From Anaerolineae bacterium (lineage in GTDB: Bacteria > Chloroflexota > Anaerolineae > Promineifilales > Promineifilaceae), in the NCBI GenBank assembly GCA_028277515.1, contig JANQGC010000146.1, forward strand, positions 1 to 64,000: a stretch of 64,000 bases of DNA, read 5' to 3'. A program made the translations under genes and the position numbers. The notes beneath the pieces were generated by a model that was not told the DNA's origin, did not search any database, and saw only the letters and a program-made list of their open reading frames with translations. How positions within the stretch are numbered: the first letter of the stretch is position 1; each line of letters begins with the position of its first letter. This document shows positions 35,310-44,281 of this stretch, piece after piece.

Positions 35310-36349
35310 GACCCCTCCTTCTGGTAGGTGAAAATAATTTGCAATGTTTCTTCCGGCCGTTCATCAAGTAGATTGTATGCTTGATCTGCTTCGGACAGGT
35401 GAAAGCGGTGGCTGATCAGCTTCTCTGGGCGATGGAGCGCCAGAAGCGACCAGGCATATTGTAGGCGGCGATCGTGAGCGAATCGGCCGCGCCATTGGGG
35501 AGCGATGCTGCTGACCTGGCTGCTGATCAAACGCATATGATTGCGGTGAAATCGACCCCCTAATGCTAAGGGTGCTAGTTTTTGACCATACCAGGAACCA
35601 ATGAGAATACGCCCCGCGTACCCAGTCAGAGCAATGGCCTGGTTTAAGGCCTGGGGATTGCCGGTCAATTCGTAGATGAGATCGGCTCCGGAATAAAGGG
35701 GATCGTCCAGGAAAAATCCGGCTAATTTATCAGGCAAATCGCTGCTATGCACATCGAAAGTTTGATTAGCCCCTAATTCGCGCGACCAGCGACGACGCAG
35801 CGAAAATCGGTCGAGTGTTACCAGTTGGGCTAAAGGATATTGGGCCAGTAAGGCGGTGGTCAGCAAACCAACGATGCCCTGGCCGAAAACCGTTACTTTT
35901 TCTCCGATCATTGGCTGGCCGTCCATCAGGAAGGAGACGGCCGTTTCCATGAATGGTAAAAAGACGGCCGTTTCTGCCGGCAGACCTTCCGGGACCAACT
36001 TGAGATTAGAAACACGCGTGACGAAGTGACTTTCATGGGGATGAAACAGGAACACTTTCTCTCCCAACCACCTGGGATCGACATCCGCACCGACAGCGAT
36101 GACATGGCCGACGAGCGCATAGCCATATTTTAGCGGGTAGGAAACTTTATTTTGCAAACCGTCAATGCTGCTATCTACAGACATATCCGGAGGAATCTGC
36201 CCACGATAAAAGAGCAGTTCCGTACCGGCGCTGATAGCGGAGACGGCCGTCTGCACCAGAGCTTCACCTGATTGGGGAGTGGCGGGCGGCTCTGCTCGTA
36301 TTTCAACCTGGTAGGGCTTGGAGAAAAATAGTGCCTCTCGTTGCGGCAT
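35306..36349 (-). CDS. Zinc-type alcohol dehydrogenase (MDR) family protein
   Basis: About 347 residues from ATG 36349 (a TTG at 36376 is an alternative with AGGA too close). MDR fold: S-A-I-S-A-G-T-E-L-L-F-Y-R-G at the place of the catalytic-zinc loop, Y-A-L-V-G-H-V-I-A-V-G, then a Rossmann domain with V-F-G-Q-G-I-V-G-L. The Cys that binds catalytic zinc in alcohol dehydrogenases is replaced by S/A, as in the GroES-like sub-families acting on bacteriochlorophyll or polyketide intermediates. Activity unclear. Confidence 0.8.
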   Translation of the reverse strand: MPQREALFFSKPYQVEIRAEPPATPQSGEALVQTAVSAISAGTELLFYRGQIPPDMSVDSSIDGLQNKVSYPLKYGYALVGHVIAVGADVDPRWLGEKVFLFHPHESHFVTRVSNLKLVPEGLPAETAVFLPFMETAVSFLMDGQPMIGEKVTVFGQGIVGLLTTALLAQYPLAQLVTLDRFSLRRRWSRELGANQTFDVHSSDLPDKLAGFFLDDPLYSGADLIYELTGNPQALNQAIALTGYAGRILIGSWYGQKLAPLALGGRFHRNHMRLISSQVSSIAPQWRGRFAHDRRLQYAWSLLALHRPEKLISHRFHLSEADQAYNLLDERPEETLQIIFTYQKEGS

Positions 36350-36645
36350 ATGCTTATGCTTCTTCCCATTGTGCAATCCTGATTAAATGGGGCAGGATAC
36401 ATTTATTAAGATTTTACCATGAAGTTGCATTGTTCTTGCGAAAAGACCCACTTTCAACTCACTTGTAGGTATTTTCTCTCTCAGATGCGCCCATTTGATT
36501 TGCCGTAGATTAGGGTGATAAATGGATAAGATTGTGGCTGGCAACTCATTGAATTCATGTTAAAATTCAAGCATCAATAGATTTTTCGGCAAGTAGCATC
36601 ACGCCTGCTTTGCCCAAACCCCCGAACGTTTACCAGGAGAATGTA

Positions 36646-39600
36646 ATGAGCAGTGATTTCATATTTGATGGATCCATAAAGGATATTGATCCGGCATTAG
36701 CTAACTTGCTGGATCGGGAGGATGCGCGCCAGGATGCAACCATTATCCTCGTAGCCTCAGAGAGCGCTTCTCCCCAGGCCGTGCGAGAAGCGATGAGCAG
36801 TAATTTCGGCAATATTTATGCTGAAGGATACCCCAGAGAAGCGAGTCGCCGGCAAACGGAGGAGGAAATTCTGGATATTGATGCTGAATTAGCCCACTAT
36901 TATCGCTATGGGGACCCCAGATATTATAAAGGTGTCGAATATGCAGATATATTGGAAGCGTTAACCAGGCGGCGGGCGGCCGAACTCTTTGCGGCTAACG
37001 GGATCAGTCCTGATGATTTGCTTATCAATGTTCAGCCCTTAAGTGGCGCACCGGCCAACAATGCCGTTTATACTGCCCTGCTCCAACCGGGTGACACTAT
37101 CATGGGACTTAATTTGAATGATGGAGGGCACCTTTCTCATGGATCACCGGTCAATCGTTCCGGCAAAGTTTATAATGCCGTGCCTTATTTTGTCGACGAA
37201 GAGAGTGAGGTGCTGGATTACGATGACATTGAGGTGCGAGCATTAGAAATGAAACCGCAAATCATCGTCGCCGGCTACTCCGCTTATCCAATGGTCGTTG
37301 ATTGGCAGCGTTTCCGTGAAATCGCTGATAAGGTTGGCGCCTATCTCCTGGCTGACATCGCCCATATTTCCGGGTTGGTGGCCAGTGGTGTGCACCCCAG
37401 TCCCATCGGTATTGCTGATGTGGTGACCACGACGACGCACAAAAGTCTCTGCGGACCGCGGGGAGCCATGATTATGACCCATCGCCGCGATTTAATACGA
37501 AAATTGGATCGTGCCGTTTTTCCCGGCGAGCAGGGCGGACCCCATTTAAATACAATGGCTGCGCTAGCCATCGCCCTCAAGTTGGGCCGGAGCGACCAAT
37601 TCGTGGCTCTGCAAAAACGAATCGTGCAAAACGCTACCCGCTTAGCGGAAAAGCTGTCCGAACATGGGCTGCGCATCGTTGGCGTAGGTTCGGAAAATCA
37701 TTTGCTGCTGGTTGATACCAAAAGCGTCACCCATGAAGGGGTGCATTTATCTGGGGATATGGCAGCCCGCATTTTAGATGTCGCCGGCATTGTGCTCAAC
37801 CGCAATACCATTCCAGGGGACAAAGGGGCTTTTAATCCGACAGGATTGCGCATTGGGACGGTCTGGATCAGCCAACTGGGGTTTGAGGAAGAAGAAATCG
37901 ATCTCCTGGCGGAGGCGATCGCCACGATATTGAATGGCTGCAAACCTTTTTACTATCAGGGGCCTGGCGGCAAGAAATTGCTGCGGGCGAAGGTTAGTCC
38001 CCAGGCTTTGCAAAGAGGGCGGGATATTGTTCGCCGGCTACGTGGGTTGCCCAAGCCCTCCCCTGCCGGACGATCAGTTTCCGTTCGTGGACCGGAGGCG
38101 GCTGCCTTTCTCAACCATGCCTTGACGAGCGATGTACATGCATTGGAGGACGGCCAGGCGCAGCCGACGCACTTATATAGCAAGGGATTGGATGTGGATG
38201 CGACCTTACAGCGCAAAAGCGCAGACCTGTTCTTGCTGCACTTTGATGAAGCCGAGGCGGCGCGCGTGTCGGCAGTCTGGCTTTCCGACCTGTCCGACGC
38301 CTATGTTGACTTTGGCGATCTTTACGCCAAGCTGGAAGGACCAGTTGTCGTCGAGAATATCGCCGGCGAAGAACATGCCGACATCCAAGGTGATAGAATT
38401 GTTACTCAAAAGCCTTTCTTCATTTGCTGCGGAAGTCACACTGACGATGACGTATTGCCTGCCTTCAACTGGGAAGAATCGCAAGATTCGCCCATGAAAA
38501 GGACGACGCTTTTTGATACCCATCAAGCCATGGGGGCTAAGATCATTCCCTTCAGCGGTTATGAAATGCCGGTGTGGTATACCTCGGTTAGTGAAGAACA
38601 TGCCGCAGTCCGACAAGCTGCCGGGTTGTTTGACGCTACGCACATGGGGGTTTTTGAGGTGAGCGGCCCCAATGCTTTAACATTTCTCAATACGGTCACC
38701 ACCAATGATGTTACGACATTGGCTGTCGGCCGTTCTCATTATACCTATTTGCTCTTCCCCGACGGCAGCGTTGTTGATGATCTCATGGTATACCGCCGAG
38801 GGGATGACCGCTACATGCTAGTGGTCAACGCCGCCAATAATGATAAAGATTGGGCTTGGCTCAATGCTGTAAACAATGGTGAAGTTCTAATTGATGAGCA
38901 GCGCCCCTTTGCCCGCATCCAACATAAGGTGACATTACTTGATCTGCGCGATCCGGCGCAGGGTGATCAATGCCGTGTCGACATTCCGCTGCAAGGTCCG
39001 ACATCAACAGAGATCTTACTGTCCCTGGTCGAAGATCCGCAGCTGGCAAAGCGGATTAAGTCCCTGCCGTGGGCTGGGTTGGTTGAGGGTGAAGTGGCCG
39101 GCATGGACATGATCATTTCCCGCACCGGTTATACAGGTGAGAGAGTCGCTTATGAATTGTTCGTCCATCCCCAACAAGCATCTCAATTGTGGGCGAAACT
39201 GATGGAAGCTGGAGAGCCACTGGGCTTGAAAGCGTGTGGTCTGGCCGCCAGGGACAGCACACGCACGGAAGCGGGACTGCCCCTTTATGGGCATGAACTG
39301 GCCGGTGAAATGAACTTGAATCCGGCCGATGCCGGATTTGACAGCTATGTAAAATTGTGGAAACCGTTCTTTGTCGGCCGTGCTCCATTTATCAAACATG
39401 AGCAAGATCGAAATCGCCAGGTCGTGCGTTTTCGCATGAACGAAAAAGCGGTTCGCCGTCCGGAGACGGGTGATCCTGTCCTCGACAAACGAGGAAAGGT
39501 GGTTGGAAACGTTACAAGCTGTGCTATTGACGAAGAAGGATATTTATTGGGACAAGCCCTGGTACCTCTGGAAATGCGTAAGCCGGAAACAGCTTTGTCG

Positions 39601-39723
39601 ATATATCAGCTTGGTGGCGGCCAAAGGCTGATTCGCACGCCGCGCGAGGTGAAAGTTGGCGCGCGATTGCCGATGCCGGATGGGGCCACGGTCCTTACCC
39701 GCTTCCCAAAAAGGAAAAAGTAA
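36646..39723 (+). CDS. glyA-gcvT: Serine hydroxymethyltransferase-aminomethyltransferase fusion
   Basis: 1025 residues from ATG 36646 (AGGAG, 6-nt spacer). Residues 1 to about 440 are SHMT: Y-A-E-G-Y-P-R, A-P-A-N-N-A-V-Y and the PLP lysine K266 in T-T-T-T-H-K-S-L-C-G-P-R-G. Residues 617-1025 are a full GcvT: Y-E-M-P-V-W-Y, F-D-x-T-H-M-G-V, T-N-D-V-T-T-L, G-Y-T-G-E-R. The 440-616 linker contains a degenerate GcvT-like segment (V-R-G-P-E-A-A-A-F-L-N). GcvT is the T-protein of glycine cleavage, moving the methylene group to tetrahydrofolate; SHMT uses that carbon to make serine, so the fusion would channel methylene-tetrahydrofolate between two consecutive glycine-serine reactions. No gcvH or gcvP nearby. 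Confidence 0.92.
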   Translation: MSSDFIFDGSIKDIDPALANLLDREDARQDATIILVASESASPQAVREAMSSNFGNIYAEGYPREASRRQTEEEILDIDAELAHYYRYGDPRYYKGVEYADILEALTRRRAAELFAANGISPDDLLINVQPLSGAPANNAVYTALLQPGDTIMGLNLNDGGHLSHGSPVNRSGKVYNAVPYFVDEESEVLDYDDIEVRALEMKPQIIVAGYSAYPMVVDWQRFREIADKVGAYLLADIAHISGLVASGVHPSPIGIADVVTTTTHKSLCGPRGAMIMTHRRDLIRKLDRAVFPGEQGGPHLNTMAALAIALKLGRSDQFVALQKRIVQNATRLAEKLSEHGLRIVGVGSENHLLLVDTKSVTHEGVHLSGDMAARILDVAGIVLNRNTIPGDKGAFNPTGLRIGTVWISQLGFEEEEIDLLAEAIATILNGCKPFYYQGPGGKKLLRAKVSPQALQRGRDIVRRLRGLPKPSPAGRSVSVRGPEAAAFLNHALTSDVHALEDGQAQPTHLYSKGLDVDATLQRKSADLFLLHFDEAEAARVSAVWLSDLSDAYVDFGDLYAKLEGPVVVENIAGEEHADIQGDRIVTQKPFFICCGSHTDDDVLPAFNWEESQDSPMKRTTLFDTHQAMGAKIIPFSGYEMPVWYTSVSEEHAAVRQAAGLFDATHMGVFEVSGPNALTFLNTVTTNDVTTLAVGRSHYTYLLFPDGSVVDDLMVYRRGDDRYMLVVNAANNDKDWAWLNAVNNGEVLIDEQRPFARIQHKVTLLDLRDPAQGDQCRVDIPLQGPTSTEILLSLVEDPQLAKRIKSLPWAGLVEGEVAGMDMIISRTGYTGERVAYELFVHPQQASQLWAKLMEAGEPLGLKACGLAARDSTRTEAGLPLYGHELAGEMNLNPADAGFDSYVKLWKPFFVGRAPFIKHEQDRNRQVVRFRMNEKAVRRPETGDPVLDKRGKVVGNVTSCAIDEEGYLLGQALVPLEMRKPETALSIYQLGGGQRLIRTPREVKVGARLPMPDGATVLTRFPKRKK

Positions 39724-39926
39724 GGGACAAAACAAGAATTTCTCCTGGTTTGCGCTCAAGTTGACATGAGCAAAGGTCCGGTGTAGGATTGCCGAATACA
39801 AACTTCGTTATCGCCGGATATCGTTGTTGGCCATTACCATAAGAAACTTGATAAGTGACTGTGACCGGAAGGGTTTTAACTACCTCAAAGGGGCAGTCAC
39901 TTTACGCTATATTTAAGGAATTGCAA

Positions 39927-40430
39927 ATGCGTCGCGAAGTGTTAACCTGGTCTGACGTTGATAAATTAATTGACTATTTAGCCCCACAGATCCACGGCCG
40001 GTTCGATTCAATGCTCATTATAACCCGAGGCGGCATCGTGCCTGGTGGCATGCTGGCCGAAGCGTTAAACATCACCTATATCTTAACAGCATCCATTCGC
40101 TTTCCGGCTGATTTCCCTGGGATGCAGGATAGAGAACAGGCTAAATATGCCATTCCCGAATTTATCCAGTTTCCCGATGACGATCTGCTTGAAGGGCGGC
40201 GAGTGCTGATTGTCGATGATGTTTGGACCAAGGGGCGGAACAGCGTAACGGTCGCCAATCATGTCAATGCAGCCGGCGGATTTCCGGAAACGTGCGTCTT
40301 ACATTACAAACCGGCGTCATCTCTTTATCCCAGGTATACACCTACTTATTACGCCGCAGTTACCGATGCATATATCATCTATCCTTGGGAGCTTGATCGC
40401 GGGCCGGAAGCCTTAGGCATTTGGAATTAG
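39927..40430 (+). CDS. Phosphoribosyltransferase
   Basis: 167 residues from ATG 39927 (AAGGA, 7-nt spacer). PRPP-binding motif V-L-I-V-D-D-V-W-T-K-G-R-N, with L-I-I-T-R-G-G-I-V-P-G at the pyrophosphate loop. Closest in layout to xanthine/hypoxanthine-type phosphoribosyltransferases but the base-binding part is not diagnostic. An upstream in-frame extension to 39855 is less likely. Role: purine or pyrimidine salvage. Confidence 0.85.
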   Translation: MRREVLTWSDVDKLIDYLAPQIHGRFDSMLIITRGGIVPGGMLAEALNITYILTASIRFPADFPGMQDREQAKYAIPEFIQFPDDDLLEGRRVLIVDDVWTKGRNSVTVANHVNAAGGFPETCVLHYKPASSLYPRYTPTYYAAVTDAYIIYPWELDRGPEALGIWN

Positions 40431-40488
40431 AGATATTTGCTCCCCGATCAAGCTTTTGTTAGGATCGAGGTTTTGATATGCCCATGTG

Positions 40489-40602
40489 ACCGGTGACGAC
40501 TGGGTCCCTGGCGGCAGGAGCCGTCGAACCGCGTCAGGTCCGGAAGGAAGCAGCGCTAAGGCGTTTCTCCTGGGTGCCCAGGATCACCTGGTAGTCGCCG
40601 GC
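40489..40602 (+). ncRNA. ffs: Signal recognition particle RNA (4.5S type)
   Basis: Contains the conserved apical core GTCAGGTCCGGAAGGAAGCAG with GGTC..GGAA and GGAAG loops. Flanking sequences pair in the expected long rod: CCGGTGACGAC with GTCGCCGG at the ends, and CCTGG/CCAGG inside. Binds Ffh and is essential for membrane targeting. Length near 114 nt fits the small bacterial form. Followed by a Rho-independent terminator. Confidence 0.9.
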
Positions 40603-40628
40603 CTCATGTGCATATCATAAATTTGAGT

Positions 40629-40664
40629 GAGGAGTGTGTGCTTGAACAAACACTCCTCTTTTTT
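40629..40664 (+). terminator. Rho-independent terminator after ffs
   Basis: GAGGAGTGT (40629-40637) pairs with ACACTCCTC (40650-40658), followed by TTTTTT. Confidence 0.85.
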
Positions 40665-40696
40665 CTTTAGGCGCTGTCAAGGCGGTCTGATGTCTG

Positions 40697-41863
40697 ATGA
40701 AAAGAATCCCCCTGCCCATGCTACCCCTGCTTATCGCCGCGCTTTTCTTTGTGGCTGTTACCAGCCTGGCTGTTGCTGCTTATCTGATGAGCCGGCAAAC
40801 TCAGGCGGTAAATGCCGGCGAAAATGATAAACCCACTCCTGCAATTTCAGGAACAGATTTTCTTCCACCAACCACTGTCCCGACTGCAACGGTGACGCCG
40901 GCCCCTCGAATTGTCTCAGTGACCTTAGAGGATGGGGAGCAGTCGCAATCGCTTACTACCCAGGCGGCAACGGTGGGCGAGGTGCTGGCTGAAAATGGGA
41001 TCATGCTGGAGACGGCCGATACCATCGATCCCCCACCATCGGCTGGCTTAGAGCAGGATATGGTCATTCGGATTAACCGGGCGATTCCCTTAACCATTGC
41101 GGTCGATCAGCAGGTCATCAATTTAATCACAGTGCAAAATGAGCCATTGGCTGTTCTGGCAGAAGCAGGTATCCAATTAGGCGATAGCGATGCCGTGGAA
41201 CCCGGACCTGGGTCCCGCTTGCAGGCCAATGACCGGCTGCATGTCAAGCGCGTAAGTGAAGAATTTCGTTTTGAAGATGAGGAAATTCCGTTCCAAACGG
41301 TCTACCAGCCGACGGATACGCTTGACTTAGACAGCAAGGGCGTGCTGTCTAACGGGGTTCCGGGCATATTACGCCGCAGCTACCGGATTATTTATGAAGA
41401 TGGTGTGCAAGTTGATGAAGTATATGAAGGCGAATGGATAGAGCAGGAACCGGTTAACCAGGTAATCGGCTACGGCACACGCATCACAACCGGTACGGTT
41501 GATACGCCGGAAGGGCCACGGGAGTATTGGCGGGTGATCCGCATGCGCGCCACTGCCTATACGGCCGCCAGTTCCGGCAAATCACCCGACCATCCTGCCT
41601 ATGGCATCACGGCCAGCGGCCGCCCGGCAGGAACCGGCATCGTAGCCATCGATCCCAATGTCGTGCCCTTCCGATCAGAGGTGTTTGTGCCTGGTTATGG
41701 GATTGGCTTTGCCGGAGATACAGGGGGAGGGGTTAAGGGGCGCTGGATCGATCTGGGTTATGATGAAGATGAATTGCAGGCCTGGAATGGGTATGTGGAT
41801 GTTTATTATTTGACCCCTATTCCTGCGGAAATTAATTACCTGCTGCCGGAAGTGCTGCCCTGA
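40697..41863 (+). CDS. YabE-like cell wall protein (DUF348, G5 and 3D domains)
   Basis: 388 residues. One N-terminal membrane segment (about 8-30). Two DUF348 segments (about 75-125 and 125-175; A-T-V-G-E-V-L-A-E-N-G-I and P-L-A-V-L-A-E-A-G-I), a G5 domain (V-P-F/I-P-F-Q-T-V-Y... to V-N-Q-V-I-G-Y-G-T-R), then a 3D domain with M-R-A-T-A-Y-T-A, G-I-T-A-S-G-R and I-V-A-I-D-P-N-V-V-P, whose Asp residues are catalytic in MltA-like enzymes. Its placement just before rsmA matches yabE-ksgA order in Firmicutes. Stop and next start overlap as TGATG. Probably peptidoglycan remodelling. Confidence 0.9.
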   Translation: MKRIPLPMLPLLIAALFFVAVTSLAVAAYLMSRQTQAVNAGENDKPTPAISGTDFLPPTTVPTATVTPAPRIVSVTLEDGEQSQSLTTQAATVGEVLAENGIMLETADTIDPPPSAGLEQDMVIRINRAIPLTIAVDQQVINLITVQNEPLAVLAEAGIQLGDSDAVEPGPGSRLQANDRLHVKRVSEEFRFEDEEIPFQTVYQPTDTLDLDSKGVLSNGVPGILRRSYRIIYEDGVQVDEVYEGEWIEQEPVNQVIGYGTRITTGTVDTPEGPREYWRVIRMRATAYTAASSGKSPDHPAYGITASGRPAGTGIVAIDPNVVPFRSEVFVPGYGIGFAGDTGGGVKGRWIDLGYDEDELQAWNGYVDVYYLTPIPAEINYLLPEVLP

Positions 41864-42672
41864 TGAATCATCCCCGCCAACTGCTCCGTTTTTATAATCT
41901 GGAAGCCAAGAAAAGTCTGGGACAAAATTTTCTGTTCGATGAAAATATCCTGGGGCGCATTATTGCTGCGGCAGGCATCAGTAAACGGGACCAGGTCCTG
42001 GAAATTGGTGCCGGTTTGGGTTCGCTGACCGGCCTGCTGGCTCAACAGGCGGGGCGCGTGCTGGCCGTGGAACTGGACGGCCGTTTTCTGCCCATTTTAG
42101 AAGCTGAATTGAAGCCCTTTGACAATGTAGATCTAATTCATGACGATATCCTGGCGTTAATTCCGGCCGAATATTTTCAGGGGGCTTATAAGGTAGTGGC
42201 CAATGTTCCTTATTACATCACTGGGGCTATCCTGCGCCATTTACTCCAGGGAGTACACAAGCCGTCACAGCTCGTTTTGACCGTACAGAAAGAGGTCGCC
42301 GAGCGCATGACGGCCGATCCGCCTCATATGAGTCTGCTGTCGGTCAGTGTGCAATATTATAGCCGGACACAAATGTTGTTCACCATTAAAGCAGGCGCTT
42401 TTTGGCCCCGGCCTGATGTTGATTCGGCCGTGGTGCGCATCATCATTGATCCGAACCGTGCCTTTGACCCGGCACAAGAAAAGGCATTTTTTCGCCTGGT
42501 CCGCAGCGGTTTTAGCCAAAAGCGCAAGCAACTACAAAAGAACTTGCGCCAGTTGGGAATGAGTAAGAGAGATATTGGCTCCATTCTTGAGCAGGCAGGT
42601 ATCGACGGCCGACGAAGAGCAGAGACGTTAAGCATTCCTGAATGGCTGGCTCTTGCTGACCTGATTCCTTAA
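41863..42672 (+). CDS. rsmA: 16S rRNA dimethyladenosine transferase
   Basis: 269 residues. S-adenosylmethionine-binding motif V-L-E-I-G-A-G-L-G-S-L-T (45-56), the N-V-P-Y-Y catalytic motif at 114-118 (N6-adenine methylase signature) and a C-terminal helical domain with F-S-Q-K-R-K-Q-L. Dimethylates two adenosines near the 3' end of 16S rRNA. Start overlaps the stop of the YabE-like gene. Confidence 0.96.
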   Translation: MNHPRQLLRFYNLEAKKSLGQNFLFDENILGRIIAAAGISKRDQVLEIGAGLGSLTGLLAQQAGRVLAVELDGRFLPILEAELKPFDNVDLIHDDILALIPAEYFQGAYKVVANVPYYITGAILRHLLQGVHKPSQLVLTVQKEVAERMTADPPHMSLLSVSVQYYSRTQMLFTIKAGAFWPRPDVDSAVVRIIIDPNRAFDPAQEKAFFRLVRSGFSQKRKQLQKNLRQLGMSKRDIGSILEQAGIDGRRRAETLSIPEWLALADLIP

Positions 42673-43090
42673 TAAGGCACGACGAGACCAGGACAAAGTG
42701 GACACATATGGCATACTTTAATTTGGCATTAAAAGGGACTTTAGTTATTTTGTCGATCAAATAAATATTGACCTAAAAATGTTCAGATTATTGACTGTAT
42801 TTTCCCTAGGTTTGAAGAGGAACAAAGATAAATAGGCCGCAAGGCTTGCGGCTTATTACTCAGATTGTCATAATAGGCGGCAAGTTTTGAGGTAATAGAA
42901 GAAAATAATGTGGGTTATACGGCCAGCCTTGCGACTAAAATACCTACCTACTCGATAAATAGGCCACAAAGCAAACTGTCTAATTAAAAGTTGGGTAGCT
43001 ACTCGTACCTTTTGACCCCAACAACAGCCACGGCTGATGTTTCGTTAACAGATGTGCACTCAGTTGAACCTAGTTAAGGAGACTTTGCTT
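42673..43090. other. Gene-free intergenic stretch with palindrome
   Basis: About 418 nt without a credible gene. It holds AATAGGCCGCAAGGCTTGCGGCTTATT at 42831-42857 (an almost perfect hairpin) and two diverged pieces of it (AATAGGCGGCAAG near 42873 and ATAGGCCACAAAGC near 42958). A ribosome site AAGGAG for the DinB gene closes it. Confidence 0.5.
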
Positions 43091-43618
43091 ATGTCGTATC
43101 AACACGAACCAACAATGATAGAATTCTTCCAATACAATCACTGGGCCAATCAAGAACTTATGCGTATCTGTATAAACTTAAGCGATGAAACTATTACAGC
43201 TAGTATTCCAGGCTCGCATGGATCAATTCGCGATACTTTTACCCATATTCTGAAGGCAGAAATCAGCTTTTTGAAGCGAATCCATGGGGTATATCCAGAA
43301 CCAGACTTCAAGTGGGAAGAAAATCCAAGTATGTCTCAAATGATGGCATACGAAACAGTATTGAACGAATTACTGTTGGATACCCTTCAGCGCGTTCCAG
43401 CAACTCAGAATGTGCATGAAGAAGGCAATGGCTGGACATTCGATTATCAAGCACGCCTGATCTTTATGTCAGTGGTCTATCACGGCATCGCCCATCGAAC
43501 TGACATCACTACGGCACTTAATGCCAAAGGCGTCAAACTACCAGAACTCGATGTGTGGGGCTATCAATCTGCATACCCAGAGCGGTTTCAAGCGAGGATA
43601 TTCAAAAGTGGTCAGTGA
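43091..43618 (+). CDS. DinB family protein
   Basis: 175 residues from ATG 43091 (AAGGAG nine nt upstream; ORF extension to 43052 has none). Four-helix DinB fold: Y-N-H-W-A-N-Q-E-L-M at the start, with D-T-F-T-H-I-L-K-A-E and V-V-Y-H-G-I-A-H-R-T-D, supplying the three metal-binding histidines. Family includes bacillithiol- or mycothiol-dependent transferases; function here unknown. Confidence 0.87.
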   Translation: MSYQHEPTMIEFFQYNHWANQELMRICINLSDETITASIPGSHGSIRDTFTHILKAEISFLKRIHGVYPEPDFKWEENPSMSQMMAYETVLNELLLDTLQRVPATQNVHEEGNGWTFDYQARLIFMSVVYHGIAHRTDITTALNAKGVKLPELDVWGYQSAYPERFQARIFKSGQ

Positions 43619-43755
43619 TTTGTGATCCTAAGCCACCCAACAAGGCACTACAGCGGACGGCGCTTTGCGCCCACAAGATCGGGCCTTTTTGAGCGTTTAT
43701 ATTAGCAAGAATGCTTTCCTGATCTACTATCGCGCCACCGCTGAGTGTCGGGCCG

Positions 43756-44103
43756 TTAGAAAAGAAAACTTACACAATTCATCACCTTGTATTCGATGTT
43801 GAGCTGGTCTTCATAAATCCAAATCGTCACCCGCTTCCCTTCAAATTTGACGAGATAGCGGATGTCAATGAACCAATATTGGTGACAATAGTAGGGTTGA
43901 TAAGGTAATTCTGCCGTTTCTTGCGGCGTTTGGCTCGCTTCTGGATTCAGTGGATCTGGCGCATCATGCCAAAACCGATTGTGGGCCATTGCCCGACCTA
44001 CCGTCCGCTCGCTCGGGGTCTCATCCCCCATCTTTTGCTCCAATATGCCATGTATCCGAAAACGGCCAGCATCAGGATATTCAATTTTTTTCTGTCCAAG
44101 CAT
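43756..44103 (-). pseudogene. Fragment of an integrase-type (DDE) transposase
   Basis: 115-codon frame reading P-D-A-G-R-F-R-I-H-G-I-L-E-Q-K, then S-E-R-T-V-G-R-A-M-A-H-N-R-F-W, H-Q-Y-W-F-I-D-I-R-Y-L-V-K-F-E-G-K-R-V. This is the N-terminal/linker and the start (first Asp) of a transposase of the rve type. The catalytic core is cut off at the stop, and the upstream minus-strand sequence to about 44270 carries a related fragment in another frame, so the gene is frameshifted and truncated. Confidence 0.6.
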
Positions 44104-44281
44104 CTAAAAAATCTAAAATGTGGAGTAGAGAATTGCGAAAAGCCCATGCTGCGTTGTTTTATTTGCAAGAATAGGATTTCGCTCACTTTAATGGCGGCCG
44201 GCTGTCCGACACTGTTCTTGACAAACCGCTCAATATCGTTTATGATCTCATCAGGTCATATGATGACATGATGGGTGAAAG

